Assembly (NCBI RefSeq): GCF_049331405.1 | Contig: NZ_CP186274.1 | Coordinates: 6,634,001-6,698,000, forward strand | DNA: 64,000 bases | DNA from: PoT sp049331405 | Lineage (GTDB): Bacteria > Planctomycetota > Planctomycetia > Isosphaerales > Isosphaeraceae | Reading direction: 5' to 3' | Shown here: piece by piece, positions 43,125 to 50,687 of the stretch | How the letters are laid out: every line of letters starts with the position of its first letter | Numbering within the stretch: position 1 is the stretch's first letter | Program-made: the position numbers and the translations under genes | The notes under the pieces: model-generated | Told to the model about the DNA's origin: nothing | What the model saw: the letters and a program-made list of their open reading frames with translations, nothing else | The model's database searches: none

Positions 43125-44498
43125 ATGGCAACGACGCTCAACATCAGCAGGATCGATTGCGCCAGTGACGACGCGCGCGAAGCAATCCTCGAATTACGCA
43201 GGCAGCTCAGCCCCAAGGGTAATGTCGTCAGCCCTCAGGGGCGTGCCCGGACCATGGAGGTGTTCGGCGAGCCGCTGACCCCGCAGGAGGTCGTCGAGCG
43301 GATCTGCGCCGACGTCCGCGACCGGGGCCTCGAAGCCGTGCTCGAGTACACCGCCAAGCTCGACGGTGCCAAGCTCGACGCCGTCTCCGCGCGCGTCTCG
43401 CGCGACGAGCTCCGCGCGGCCCACAAGGCGGCGGATCCGGAATACCTCAAGACGATCAGCCGGGTCCGCGAAAACATCCTGGCCTTCCAGCTCGGGATCT
43501 TGAACCGGGACGCCGTGCTGAGGCGCGGGGTCGATACCGAGCTTCGGCTCCGCTATCGCCCCTTGCAGCGGGTGGGCGTCTGCATCCCGGGAGGCGCGGC
43601 GGCCTATCCGTCGTCGCTCCTGATGACGGTCGTGCCCGCGCAGGCCGCCGGCGTGGAAGAGATCGCCGTCGTCGTGCCGCCGACGCCGTTCGGTGGCTAT
43701 AACACCGACCTGCTCGCCGCCTGTTATGCTCTCGGCGTCACCGAGGTCCACCGGATCGGCGGGGCCCAGGCGATCGCCGCGCTGGCGTATGGCGTCGAGG
43801 GGATCCCGGCCGTCGACAAGATCGTCGGCCCCGGCAACCTCTTCGTCGCCCTCGCGAAGCGCTTCGTCTACGGCGAGGTCGACATCGACAGCATCGCCGG
43901 CCCGAGCGAGGTCGTCCTGATCGCCGACTGGACGGCCGATCCCCGCTTCGTGGCGGCCGACCTCATCAGCCAGGCCGAACATTCCCCGGGCGCCAGTGTC
44001 ATGATCACCTGGGAGCCCGACCTGATCGACCGCGTCGCCGACGCGCTCGCCCAGCAGCTCTCCCAGTTGAGCCGCGGCGACCTCGCTCGGGACAGCCTCG
44101 AGCGGTTCGGCGCCCTGATCCTGGTCCGTGACGAGGACGAGGCTGTGACCCTCACGAACCTGATCGCCCCCGAGCACCTGCACGTCTCGACCTCCGACCC
44201 GGAACGCCTGGCCGAGCGGCTCACCAACGCCGGGGCCATCTTCCTAGGTCACGAGACGCCGGTGGCCGTGGGCGACTACGCCGCGGGGCCGTCGCACGTC
44301 CTCCCCACCGGGGGCACGGCGCGCTGGGCCTCCGGCCTCTGCTCCAACGACTTCCTCAAGCGCACGAGCCTGATCTTCGTGAGCCGCGAAGGCCTCGCGC
44401 AGATCGCGCCCGACGTGCGGCTCCTCGCCGACAAGGAAGGGCTCACCGCCCACCGCTACAGCGTCGACGTCCGGCTCGAGGATGACCAGAGGGCCTGA
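43125..44498 (+). CDS. hisD: Histidinol dehydrogenase
   Basis: Predicted 457 residues. Family landmarks: RYRPLQRVGVCIPGGAAAYPSSLLM, GAQAIAALAYG, DKIVGPGNLFVALAKR, DSIAGPSEVVLIAD, DLISQAEHSP and AGPSHVLPTGGTARWASGL, with zinc and catalytic His in the last part. It catalyses the last two oxidations from L-histidinol to L-histidine. ATG 43125 was chosen, with an upstream in-frame ATG at 43089 as an alternative. The very long upstream frame is a shadow of ltaE. hisC and hisB lie downstream, each separated by unrelated genes. Confidence 0.95.
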   Translation: MATTLNISRIDCASDDAREAILELRRQLSPKGNVVSPQGRARTMEVFGEPLTPQEVVERICADVRDRGLEAVLEYTAKLDGAKLDAVSARVSRDELRAAHKAADPEYLKTISRVRENILAFQLGILNRDAVLRRGVDTELRLRYRPLQRVGVCIPGGAAAYPSSLLMTVVPAQAAGVEEIAVVVPPTPFGGYNTDLLAACYALGVTEVHRIGGAQAIAALAYGVEGIPAVDKIVGPGNLFVALAKRFVYGEVDIDSIAGPSEVVLIADWTADPRFVAADLISQAEHSPGASVMITWEPDLIDRVADALAQQLSQLSRGDLARDSLERFGALILVRDEDEAVTLTNLIAPEHLHVSTSDPERLAERLTNAGAIFLGHETPVAVGDYAAGPSHVLPTGGTARWASGLCSNDFLKRTSLIFVSREGLAQIAPDVRLLADKEGLTAHRYSVDVRLEDDQRA

Positions 44499-44536
44499 GC
44501 TGTCGCGACCCCAGGATGCGTCCGAGGCCATGACGG

Positions 44537-44559
44537 CGCGGGGCGTTTGCCGCCCCGCG
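44537..44559 (+). terminator. Putative terminator after hisD
   Basis: 9-bp stem CGCGGGGCG / CGCCCCGCG with a 5-base loop, about 40 bases after the stop. Only a weak T-rich tail (CCATCCTTCC) follows. Confidence 0.45.
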
Positions 44560-44634
44560 GCCCATCCTTCCATCGATCCATGCCGTTTCATCCCTAAAAT
44601 TTCAGGAAGTGTGCGTTTGCACGCTTGATGCTGC

Positions 44635-45132
44635 ATGACCGCGACCATCCGCCCCTGTCGCGCCGAGGACGCCGAAACGCTCGTCCGCATGGTGTTCGAA
44701 CTCGCCGAGTACGAGAAGCTTGAGGAGTATGCGCAGGCGACCCCCGAGTCGTTCCGCACGCACCTGTTCGGGCCCAGGCCGTCGGCCGAGGCGATCCTCG
44801 CCGAGGTGGACGGGGAGTCGGTCGGCTTCGCCCTCTATTTCTCGACCTTCTCGACCTTCCGGGGCCAGGCGGGCCTCTACCTCGAGGATGTCTACGTCCG
44901 CGAGACCCATCGCGGCCGGGGGATCGGCAAGGCCCTGCTGGCGAGCGTCGCCAGGGTGGCCGTCGACCGCGGCTGCGGCCGGCTCGAGTGGTCGGTGCTC
45001 GACTGGAATGCACCCTCGATCGGCTTTTATCGATCCCTGGGCGCACGCCCGATGGACGAGTGGACGGTCTACCGGATCGACGACGAGGCCCTCGCCAACC
45101 TGGCGGCCTCGACCTCCCCTAACTCGAAGTGA
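44635..45132 (+). CDS. GNAT-family N-acetyltransferase
   Basis: Predicted 165 residues. Typical GNAT order: TIRPCRAEDAETLVRMVFELAEYEKLEE at the N-terminus, GLYLEDVYVRETHRGRGIGKALLASVA with the acetyl-CoA loop R-G-R-G-I-G, and LEWSVLDWNAPSIGFYRSLGA. This pattern is close to diamine/spermidine acetyltransferase-like GNATs, but the substrate is not certain. It sits between hisD and hisC, ending 7 bases before hisC, so it is probably co-transcribed with hisC. RBS is weak. Confidence 0.88.
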   Translation: MTATIRPCRAEDAETLVRMVFELAEYEKLEEYAQATPESFRTHLFGPRPSAEAILAEVDGESVGFALYFSTFSTFRGQAGLYLEDVYVRETHRGRGIGKALLASVARVAVDRGCGRLEWSVLDWNAPSIGFYRSLGARPMDEWTVYRIDDEALANLAASTSPNSK

Positions 45133-45139
45133 TCGCCGC

Positions 45140-46192
45140 ATGAGCCGCTCGTATTTCCTCCCGCACATCGACCGCATGGCAGGCTACGTGCCGGGCGAGC
45201 AGCCCCGGGACGGCGTCTACATCAAGCTGAACACGAATGAGAATCCGTATCCCCCCTCCCCTCGCGTCGCCCCGGCGCTCGCGGGGGCCATCGACGACCG
45301 TCTCCGGCTCTACCCCGACCCGATGGGCACGGCCTTCCGCGAGGCGGCGGCCAGGAAGCACGGCGTCGACCCTGGGATGATCCTCGCCGGCAACGGCTCC
45401 GACGACATCCTCACGATCATTACCCGCGCCTTCGCCGGCCCGGGGGACCTGATCGCGTATCCGACCCCCAGCTACATCCTCTACAAGACCCTCGCCGAGC
45501 TGCAGGACGCCCGCGTCGTCGAGGTCCCCTTCCGCGACAACTGGGAACTCTCGGCGGACGACTTCGCCGTGCCCGGCGCGAAGCTCACATTCCTGGCGAA
45601 CCCGAACAGCCCCTCGGGGACCTCGCTCAGCCCGGCGCAGGTCGGCGAGCTCGCCCGCAAGATCGACGGCCCACTCGTCGTTGATGAGGCCTATGCCGAC
45701 TTCGCCGAGAGCGATTGCGTCGGGCTCGTCGCCGAGCATCCGAACGTGATCGTCACGCGGAGCTTCAGCAAGGGGTACAGCCTGGCCGGGATGCGGCTCG
45801 GCTACCTGATCGCCCAGCGCCCGATGGTCGAGGGCCTGGCGAAGGTCAAGGACTCGTACAACTGCGACAAGCTCAGCCTGGCCGCGGGCGTCGCCGCGAT
45901 CGAGGATCAGGAGTATCTCGCCGAGACCCGCGCCAAGATCCTGGCGACCCGTACCAGGCTCACGAAGGCCGCCCGCGACCTCGGTTATCACGTCCCCGAG
46001 AGTCAGGCCAACTTCGTCTGGTGTACCGGGGGCCCTCCGGCCAGTGAGATTTACCAGGCCCTCAAAGAGCGAAAGATCCTGGTCAGGCTCATGCGCTACC
46101 CGGGCCTGCCCGATGGCCTCCGGATCACCGTCGGCACCGACTCGGAGATCGATAAACTCCTCGAGAACCTCGTCCCGCTGGTGAAGGGTTGA
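45140..46192 (+). CDS. hisC: Histidinol-phosphate aminotransferase
   Basis: Predicted 350 residues. PLP aminotransferase fold I: KLNTNENPYPPSP, AGNGSDDILTIITRAFAGPGD, FLANPNSPSGT, VVDEAYADF, and the PLP-lysine motif RSFSKGYSLAGMRLGY. It converts imidazole-acetol phosphate and glutamate to histidinol phosphate. It follows the GNAT gene by 7 bases and converges on a DUF1559 gene with 10 bases between. ATG 45140 aligns with the usual family N-terminus. Confidence 0.94.
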   Translation: MSRSYFLPHIDRMAGYVPGEQPRDGVYIKLNTNENPYPPSPRVAPALAGAIDDRLRLYPDPMGTAFREAAARKHGVDPGMILAGNGSDDILTIITRAFAGPGDLIAYPTPSYILYKTLAELQDARVVEVPFRDNWELSADDFAVPGAKLTFLANPNSPSGTSLSPAQVGELARKIDGPLVVDEAYADFAESDCVGLVAEHPNVIVTRSFSKGYSLAGMRLGYLIAQRPMVEGLAKVKDSYNCDKLSLAAGVAAIEDQEYLAETRAKILATRTRLTKAARDLGYHVPESQANFVWCTGGPPASEIYQALKERKILVRLMRYPGLPDGLRITVGTDSEIDKLLENLVPLVKG

Positions 46193-46202
46193 CCCCGATC
46201 AC

Positions 46203-46985
46203 TCAGGGGAAGAAGGTGGGGAGCGTCAGCAACTGCCCGCCCGGGTACATGCCCGGGTAGGAGTCTCCCTTGGAGCGCGAGACGGCGTGGCCGTCGAGGT
46301 AGAGGGCGTTCGCGTTGCCGTGCCGGTTCCAGGCGACCCAGGTGTCGAGGGTCTGGGTCCCCATCCAGATATCGTAGTCGTCCTGCCTCGGCTCGGCGTT
46401 GGGGTCGATGTCCATCTGCTTGCCGTCGCGCTCGTTGAAGGCCACGAAGTTCGAGGTGCCGATCTCGTTCTGGAACCTGGGGAACGACCAGCGCCCGTAG
46501 CGCCTCGTCTTGTGGCTCAAGAGCGAGTTCATCAGGTAACTCGTGCGGTTGGCGATGCCGGCGGGCTTGTTCGTGTCGGGGTCGATGTAAGGCTCGATCC
46601 TCGAGATATCCGACATGCAGCGGAAGATCTTCTCGTCGGCGACCTGCGTCCCCCCCTTCGCGATCGCCTCGTTGGCGTAGAGCGGGTTGACGTATGGCAT
46701 GATCTTGTCTTCCCAGTAGATCTCGGCGAACGACTCGGCCGCATCGACCTGAGAGCTGACGTCGGCGTCGAACGGATGGTGCAGGAAGAACTGGCCGTTC
46801 CAGTCGTCGAAGTACTGCATGACTCCAAGGCCGATCTGGTGGAGATGGCTCTGACAGTCCATCCGACGCGCGGCCTCCCGGGCCCCCTGGACCGCCGGCA
46901 GCAGCAATCCCACGAGCACGCCGATGATCGCGATCACCACCAGCAGTTCGATCAGCGTGAAGCCGGGTCGGCCTGGACGCTTCAT
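46203..46985 (-). CDS. DUF1559 prepilin-like protein (H-x9-DG)
   Basis: Predicted 260 residues. The N-terminus is a type IV prepilin/pseudopilin signal (GFTLIELLVVIAIIGVLVGLL, read up to 20 residues at a time). Next is the DUF1559 stem LLPAVQGAREAARRMDCQSHLHQIGLGVMQY-like sequence, and near the end the planctomycete H-x9-DG motif (RHGNANALYLDG). Such proteins are numerous in planctomycetes and probably form surface pseudopili-like structures or are cleaved by prepilin peptidase. ATG 46985 puts the signal at residues 9-29. Confidence 0.9.
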   Translation of the reverse strand: MKRPGRPGFTLIELLVVIAIIGVLVGLLLPAVQGAREAARRMDCQSHLHQIGLGVMQYFDDWNGQFFLHHPFDADVSSQVDAAESFAEIYWEDKIMPYVNPLYANEAIAKGGTQVADEKIFRCMSDISRIEPYIDPDTNKPAGIANRTSYLMNSLLSHKTRRYGRWSFPRFQNEIGTSNFVAFNERDGKQMDIDPNAEPRQDDYDIWMGTQTLDTWVAWNRHGNANALYLDGHAVSRSKGDSYPGMYPGGQLLTLPTFFP

Positions 46986-47028
46986 GGCAGTCTGCCTCGC
47001 TCGCGAGCTCGGGGGGGAACTCAGCCTT

Positions 47029-47051
47029 ATTACGATTTTTCGAAAAGTAAT
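47029..47051. promoter_or_regulatory. AT-rich imperfect palindrome upstream of DUF1559 and hisB
   Basis: ATTAC ... GTAAT outer arms enclose TTTTCGAAAA, inside a short AT-rich island between the divergent DUF1559 (start 46985) and hisB (start 47253) genes. It lies about 45 bases upstream of the DUF1559 start, so it could be an operator or promoter region. Confidence 0.35.
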
Positions 47052-47252
47052 ATTACCGGAGTTCCCTTGCAAGTGGCTGGCGGTCGTCTCGAGGAATCTT
47101 TTCGGGGGGGGCGTCGCTCACGATGACGGTCGGTCGGAGAGACTCGCGCGGTCGCGGCCGAATTCTGCTAGAGTGATGGGCCTTGAAACTCCTCGAACGA
47201 GCGTGGTCGGGTCGAGGCCGAAGCGAAACCGCCGGGAAGTGAGCCGAACGCC

Positions 47253-47843
47253 GTGGCGAACCGTACAGCCGAGATCGTGCGCAAGACGCGAGAGACCGAC
47301 ATCCGACTCACCCTCGACCTCGACGGCCGCGGGCAATGCCAGGTCGCGACCGGCGTCGGGTTCCTCGACCACATGCTCGAGCTCTACGCGCGGCATTCGC
47401 TGATGGACCTCACGGTCACCTGCAACGGCGACCTGCACGTCGACGACCACCACACGACCGAGGACATCGGGATCTGCCTGGGGCAGGCGCTCGACCGGGC
47501 CCTGGGAGATCGCGCGGGGATCAGGCGCTACGGCCACGTCGTCCTGCCGATGGACGAGACGCTGGTGACGTGCGCGGTGGACCTCGGTGGCCGGCCTTAC
47601 TGGGCCTGGAACGCCCCGTTCCCCTCGCCCAAGATCGGCACCTTCGACACCGAGCTCGTGGCCGACTTCTGGCAGGCGTTCTCGACCCAGGGGCGGATGA
47701 ACCTGCACGTCCTGCTGCACTACGGGCGGAACAGCCACCACATCAGCGAGGCGATCTTCAAGGGGCTGGCCAGGACGCTCCGCATGGCCACCGAGCGCGA
47801 CCCCCGCAACGACGGGGTCCCGTCGACCAAGGGCTCCCTCTGA
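47253..47843 (+). CDS. hisB: Imidazoleglycerol-phosphate dehydratase
   Basis: Predicted 196 residues, the monofunctional size. Metal-binding repeats: GVGFLDHMLELYARHS, DDHHTTEDIGICLGQAL, the later HVLLHYGRNSHHISEAIFKGLARTL, and ending TKGSL. It removes water from imidazole-glycerol phosphate in histidine synthesis. GTG start at 47253. A flippase-like membrane-protein gene follows after 53 bases. Confidence 0.95.
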   Translation: MANRTAEIVRKTRETDIRLTLDLDGRGQCQVATGVGFLDHMLELYARHSLMDLTVTCNGDLHVDDHHTTEDIGICLGQALDRALGDRAGIRRYGHVVLPMDETLVTCAVDLGGRPYWAWNAPFPSPKIGTFDTELVADFWQAFSTQGRMNLHVLLHYGRNSHHISEAIFKGLARTLRMATERDPRNDGVPSTKGSL

Positions 47844-47896
47844 CCCCGATCGCGGACCGCGCGGATCCATACCGACCCGAGTGAGGCCGTCCCCCA

Positions 47897-48931
47897 ATGT
47901 CGAAACCGAAGAATCCGCAACGATCCCTGCTGATCAACGCATTGCTGCTCGTCATCGCGTTCGGCCTGCTCGGCCTGGTCATCTACAAGAACCGGGGGCC
48001 GATCCGGGACGTCTTCAGCCGGGACCTCGACCCCAAGCTGATCGCGCTCGCGTTCGGGATCTACCTCGCCAGCCTCTTCCTGACGTTCGTGCGATGGAAC
48101 TGGCTCGTGCGGGTGATCGAGCCGAGCTTCCGGCTCCGCGACGCCCTGCTGCTCGGGTACGTCGGCAACGTGTACAACATCGTGATCCCGGGCGCCGTCG
48201 GGGGCGACCTCATCAAGGCGGCCTTCCTCGCCAAGATGAAGATCAACACGACGAAGGGGATCGCGTCGATGGTCCTCGACCGCATCCTCGGCCTGCTCGG
48301 CCTGTTCATCCTGGCGGGCGTCGCGGGGATCTTCGCCTGGTCATTCGCCCCTCCGGTCGTCCAGCGCCTGATCCTGATCGTCTGGGCCTTCCTCGCCGCC
48401 GGCTTCCTCGGCCTCGCATCGATCTTCACGCAGGCCCTCTTCCGGCTCTTCCCCCCGCCTGCCCCGGGCGTCGACGGCCAGCCCCACCCCCACAGCAAGC
48501 TCGCATTCCTGTTGAATGAGCTGCGGATGATCTCCGAGACCTATCGAGGCCGCCTCGGCGTCGTCTTCGGATCGTTCCTGCTGTCGGCGGTCTGTCACGG
48601 GCTGAACGTCCTGGCCTTCTACACGATCAGCCGGACGATGTTCCCCGTGGGGCTCCCGTCGATCGCGGACCACTTCCTGATGGTCCCGCTCACCCTTTTC
48701 ACGACGGCCGTCCCCCTCCCCTTCGGCGCGATCGGCCTCACGGAAGGGGTCAGCGACCAGCTCTTCAAGCTCGTCTCGCACCCGTCGGGCGCGCTCGCCA
48801 TGATGGGTTTCCGCGTGCTGATGTACGCGGGCGCCCTCGTCAGCCTCTGCGTCTATCTCTCGAACCTCGGCCTCGTCCGCAGCCTCACCGAGACGGCCGA
48901 GCACCTCGAGGAAGAGTTGATCGAGGATTGA
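47897..48931 (+). CDS. Flippase-like (lysylphosphatidylglycerol synthase TM region) membrane protein
   Basis: Predicted 344 residues with about 8 transmembrane segments. Diagnostic parts are LTFVRWNWLVR, the YVGNVYNIVIPGAVGGDLIKA block and KGIASMVLDRILGLLGLF. A later part is VPLTLFTTAVPLPFGAIGLTEG. These belong to the UPF0104/LPG-synthase-TM family. Members flip or transfer lipid-linked groups; the exact substrate is unknown. The C-terminus is acidic (EHLEEELIED). Terminator at 48952-48995. Confidence 0.87.
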   Translation: MSKPKNPQRSLLINALLLVIAFGLLGLVIYKNRGPIRDVFSRDLDPKLIALAFGIYLASLFLTFVRWNWLVRVIEPSFRLRDALLLGYVGNVYNIVIPGAVGGDLIKAAFLAKMKINTTKGIASMVLDRILGLLGLFILAGVAGIFAWSFAPPVVQRLILIVWAFLAAGFLGLASIFTQALFRLFPPPAPGVDGQPHPHSKLAFLLNELRMISETYRGRLGVVFGSFLLSAVCHGLNVLAFYTISRTMFPVGLPSIADHFLMVPLTLFTTAVPLPFGAIGLTEGVSDQLFKLVSHPSGALAMMGFRVLMYAGALVSLCVYLSNLGLVRSLTETAEHLEEELIED

Positions 48932-48951
48932 GCCAGAGGATTGAAAGACAA

Positions 48952-48995
48952 GGCCGACATCCGGGCGAGAAAGCTCACTCGCCCGGATGTCGGCC
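48952..48995. terminator. Bidirectional terminator
   Basis: Perfect 18-bp stem from GGCCGACATCCGGGCGAG (48952-48969) to CTCGCCCGGATGTCGGCC (48978-48995) with an 8-base loop. TTTGCGTT follows on plus and TTGTCTTTC on minus. It lies between convergent genes. Confidence 0.85.
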
Positions 48996-49009
48996 TTTGC
49001 GTTAACGGA

Positions 49010-50119
49010 TCAGATGGTGAGCACGCGGTCCCTTGCGGTGACTTCCCACTCGGCCACGACTTCGCCGTTGTCGATGACGTAGGCCTTGCGATGGAGGGCG
49101 AAGGTCGGGCAGATGTGCATCGGGATCGCGAGGACGGGCGTGCCGGGGGGGAACGCATCGGCATGGGGCGTCGTCACGACGAGGTGCTCCTCGTTCTGCT
49201 TGCCGAGCGTCGCGTCGGGGACGCCGAGCAGCGCGACGCGAGGCCCCGCGGGGTCGGCCGCGACGGCCTTGTGCCCGAGGTCGAGGCAGATGCTGTCCGG
49301 CCCCGGCCGGCTGATCACGCGGGTCAGGACGACCGCGGCCGGCGTGTACGGGAGATCCGGGAATTTGGTCGCGTAGCTGACGTCGTGGAAGGCGGACGTG
49401 CCCGGCGAGAGCTCGACCCCCGGGGCGTCGAGCGTGGCGTGGACGGGGAAGCTCGGCGTCCCCCCCATCACGAGCCGATTGACCGGGATCCCCTTGGCCT
49501 CGATCCGGTCGCGGAGCTTGAGCGTCCGCTCGACCCCTGCTTTGACGAGCCGCCGACGCTCTTCCAGGTCGGTCTCGTGGATGTGGCCGTCGTAGGCGTG
49601 CAGGCCGTCGAACTCGAGGTTGGGCAGGCTCGTGACGAGCTCGACCAGCTCGAGCGCAGCTTCGGGCGCGATACCGGTGCGTCCCATGCCGACCTCGAGA
49701 TCAATCAGGATGGGGATCGGCTTCTCGACCCCTTCGAGCCCGGCGGAGAGGGCCTTGGCCGACTCGGGGTGATCGACGAGGGTGCGGAAAGTCGTCAGCG
49801 GATAGGCCTTCGCCAGCTTCGCAAGGCGCTTGACGTTGGGGCCGACGAGCGGGTAGGCGATGAGGACGTCGTTGCCCCCGGCCGCGGCGATCATCTCGGC
49901 CTCGGCGATTGTGGCGCACTTATGCTTGTGGATCCCCATCTCTTCGCTCAGGCGCACGACCTCGGCCATCTTGTGCGTCTTCACGTGCGGCCGGAGCCGC
50001 TCGGCACCGCCGGCCATGCCGATCATCGCCTCGAGGTTCTTCACGAGGATCGGGCGGAAGATCAGCAGCGAGGGGCTGAGCAGCGCGGAGGGGTCATTCA
50101 AGACATAAGGCGATGACAT
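49010..50119 (-). CDS. D-threonine aldolase / D-serine dehydratase-like PLP enzyme
   Basis: Predicted 369 residues. Fold type III PLP enzyme: N-terminal TPSLLIF-like strand, PLP-lysine motif RPHVKTHKM, GIHKHKCATIAEAEMIAAAGG, DLEVGMGRTGI and GLHAYDGHIH. Near the C-terminus, PMHICPTFALHRKAYV contains the His-x-Cys metal site of the D-threonine aldolase/DSD1 family. It would cleave a D-beta-hydroxy amino acid or dehydrate a D-amino acid; which one cannot be told. GGAGA-type RBS before ATG 50119. Confidence 0.88.
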   Translation of the reverse strand: MSSPYVLNDPSALLSPSLLIFRPILVKNLEAMIGMAGGAERLRPHVKTHKMAEVVRLSEEMGIHKHKCATIAEAEMIAAAGGNDVLIAYPLVGPNVKRLAKLAKAYPLTTFRTLVDHPESAKALSAGLEGVEKPIPILIDLEVGMGRTGIAPEAALELVELVTSLPNLEFDGLHAYDGHIHETDLEERRRLVKAGVERTLKLRDRIEAKGIPVNRLVMGGTPSFPVHATLDAPGVELSPGTSAFHDVSYATKFPDLPYTPAAVVLTRVISRPGPDSICLDLGHKAVAADPAGPRVALLGVPDATLGKQNEEHLVVTTPHADAFPPGTPVLAIPMHICPTFALHRKAYVIDNGEVVAEWEVTARDRVLTI

Positions 50120-50245
50120 CGTCGAGGATTTCTCCGTTCGCGATCCGGGGCCGAGGCAGATGTGAGGGTCGAGTGGTCGTCCGACGGCCCGTCGAGGACG
50201 GCGCCATCGGACTCGTTGTCGAGATGACGTGATCCGCGGCGTCGA

Positions 50246-50566
50246 TTACTCGAAGCCCATCTGCTTGTTGTAGGCGATCGCCTTGGCGTGCTCGGCCTCA
50301 GGGATCTTGCCGCAGCGCTGATAGATGACGGAGAGGGCGGTGTAGCTGAAGGTGTCTTCGGGCTCGAGCTCGACCACCTTCTTGGCGTGGGCGATGGCCT
50401 CGTCAATCTCGGCGACGTCGGCATAGAGCTTGGCCAGCATGCCGTGGCCGATGACGAAGGCGGGGTCGGCCGCGACGGCTTCCTCGAGGATGGCGATGGC
50501 GCCCGGCTTGTCGCCCTTGTCGCGGAGGTCTACGGCCTGGTCGTAAAGTTCGTTGGGGGTCGGCAT
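50246..50566 (-). CDS. Small TPR-repeat protein
   Basis: Predicted 106 residues consisting of about three tetratricopeptide repeats: ELYDQAVDLRDKGDKPGAIAILEEAVAADP, then VIGHGMLAKLYADVAEIDEAIAHAKKVVELEP, then FSYTALSVIYQRCGKIPEAEHAK (each read in parts). No signal peptide, so probably a cytoplasmic protein-interaction module. Same strand as, and 126 bases upstream of, the D-threonine-aldolase-like gene. Confidence 0.8.
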   Translation of the reverse strand: MPTPNELYDQAVDLRDKGDKPGAIAILEEAVAADPAFVIGHGMLAKLYADVAEIDEAIAHAKKVVELEPEDTFSYTALSVIYQRCGKIPEAEHAKAIAYNKQMGFE

Positions 50567-50687
50567 GGGTCGGATCCGCTGCGTGTGGCAAAAGGCGTTC
50601 GATGAGTCGGGGATATTGTAGGTAAGTCGAGGGGGCCTCGGCCAGTCCGACCGGCTCGAGCCCCCTCCGCGCGTCTCCGTCGGGACG

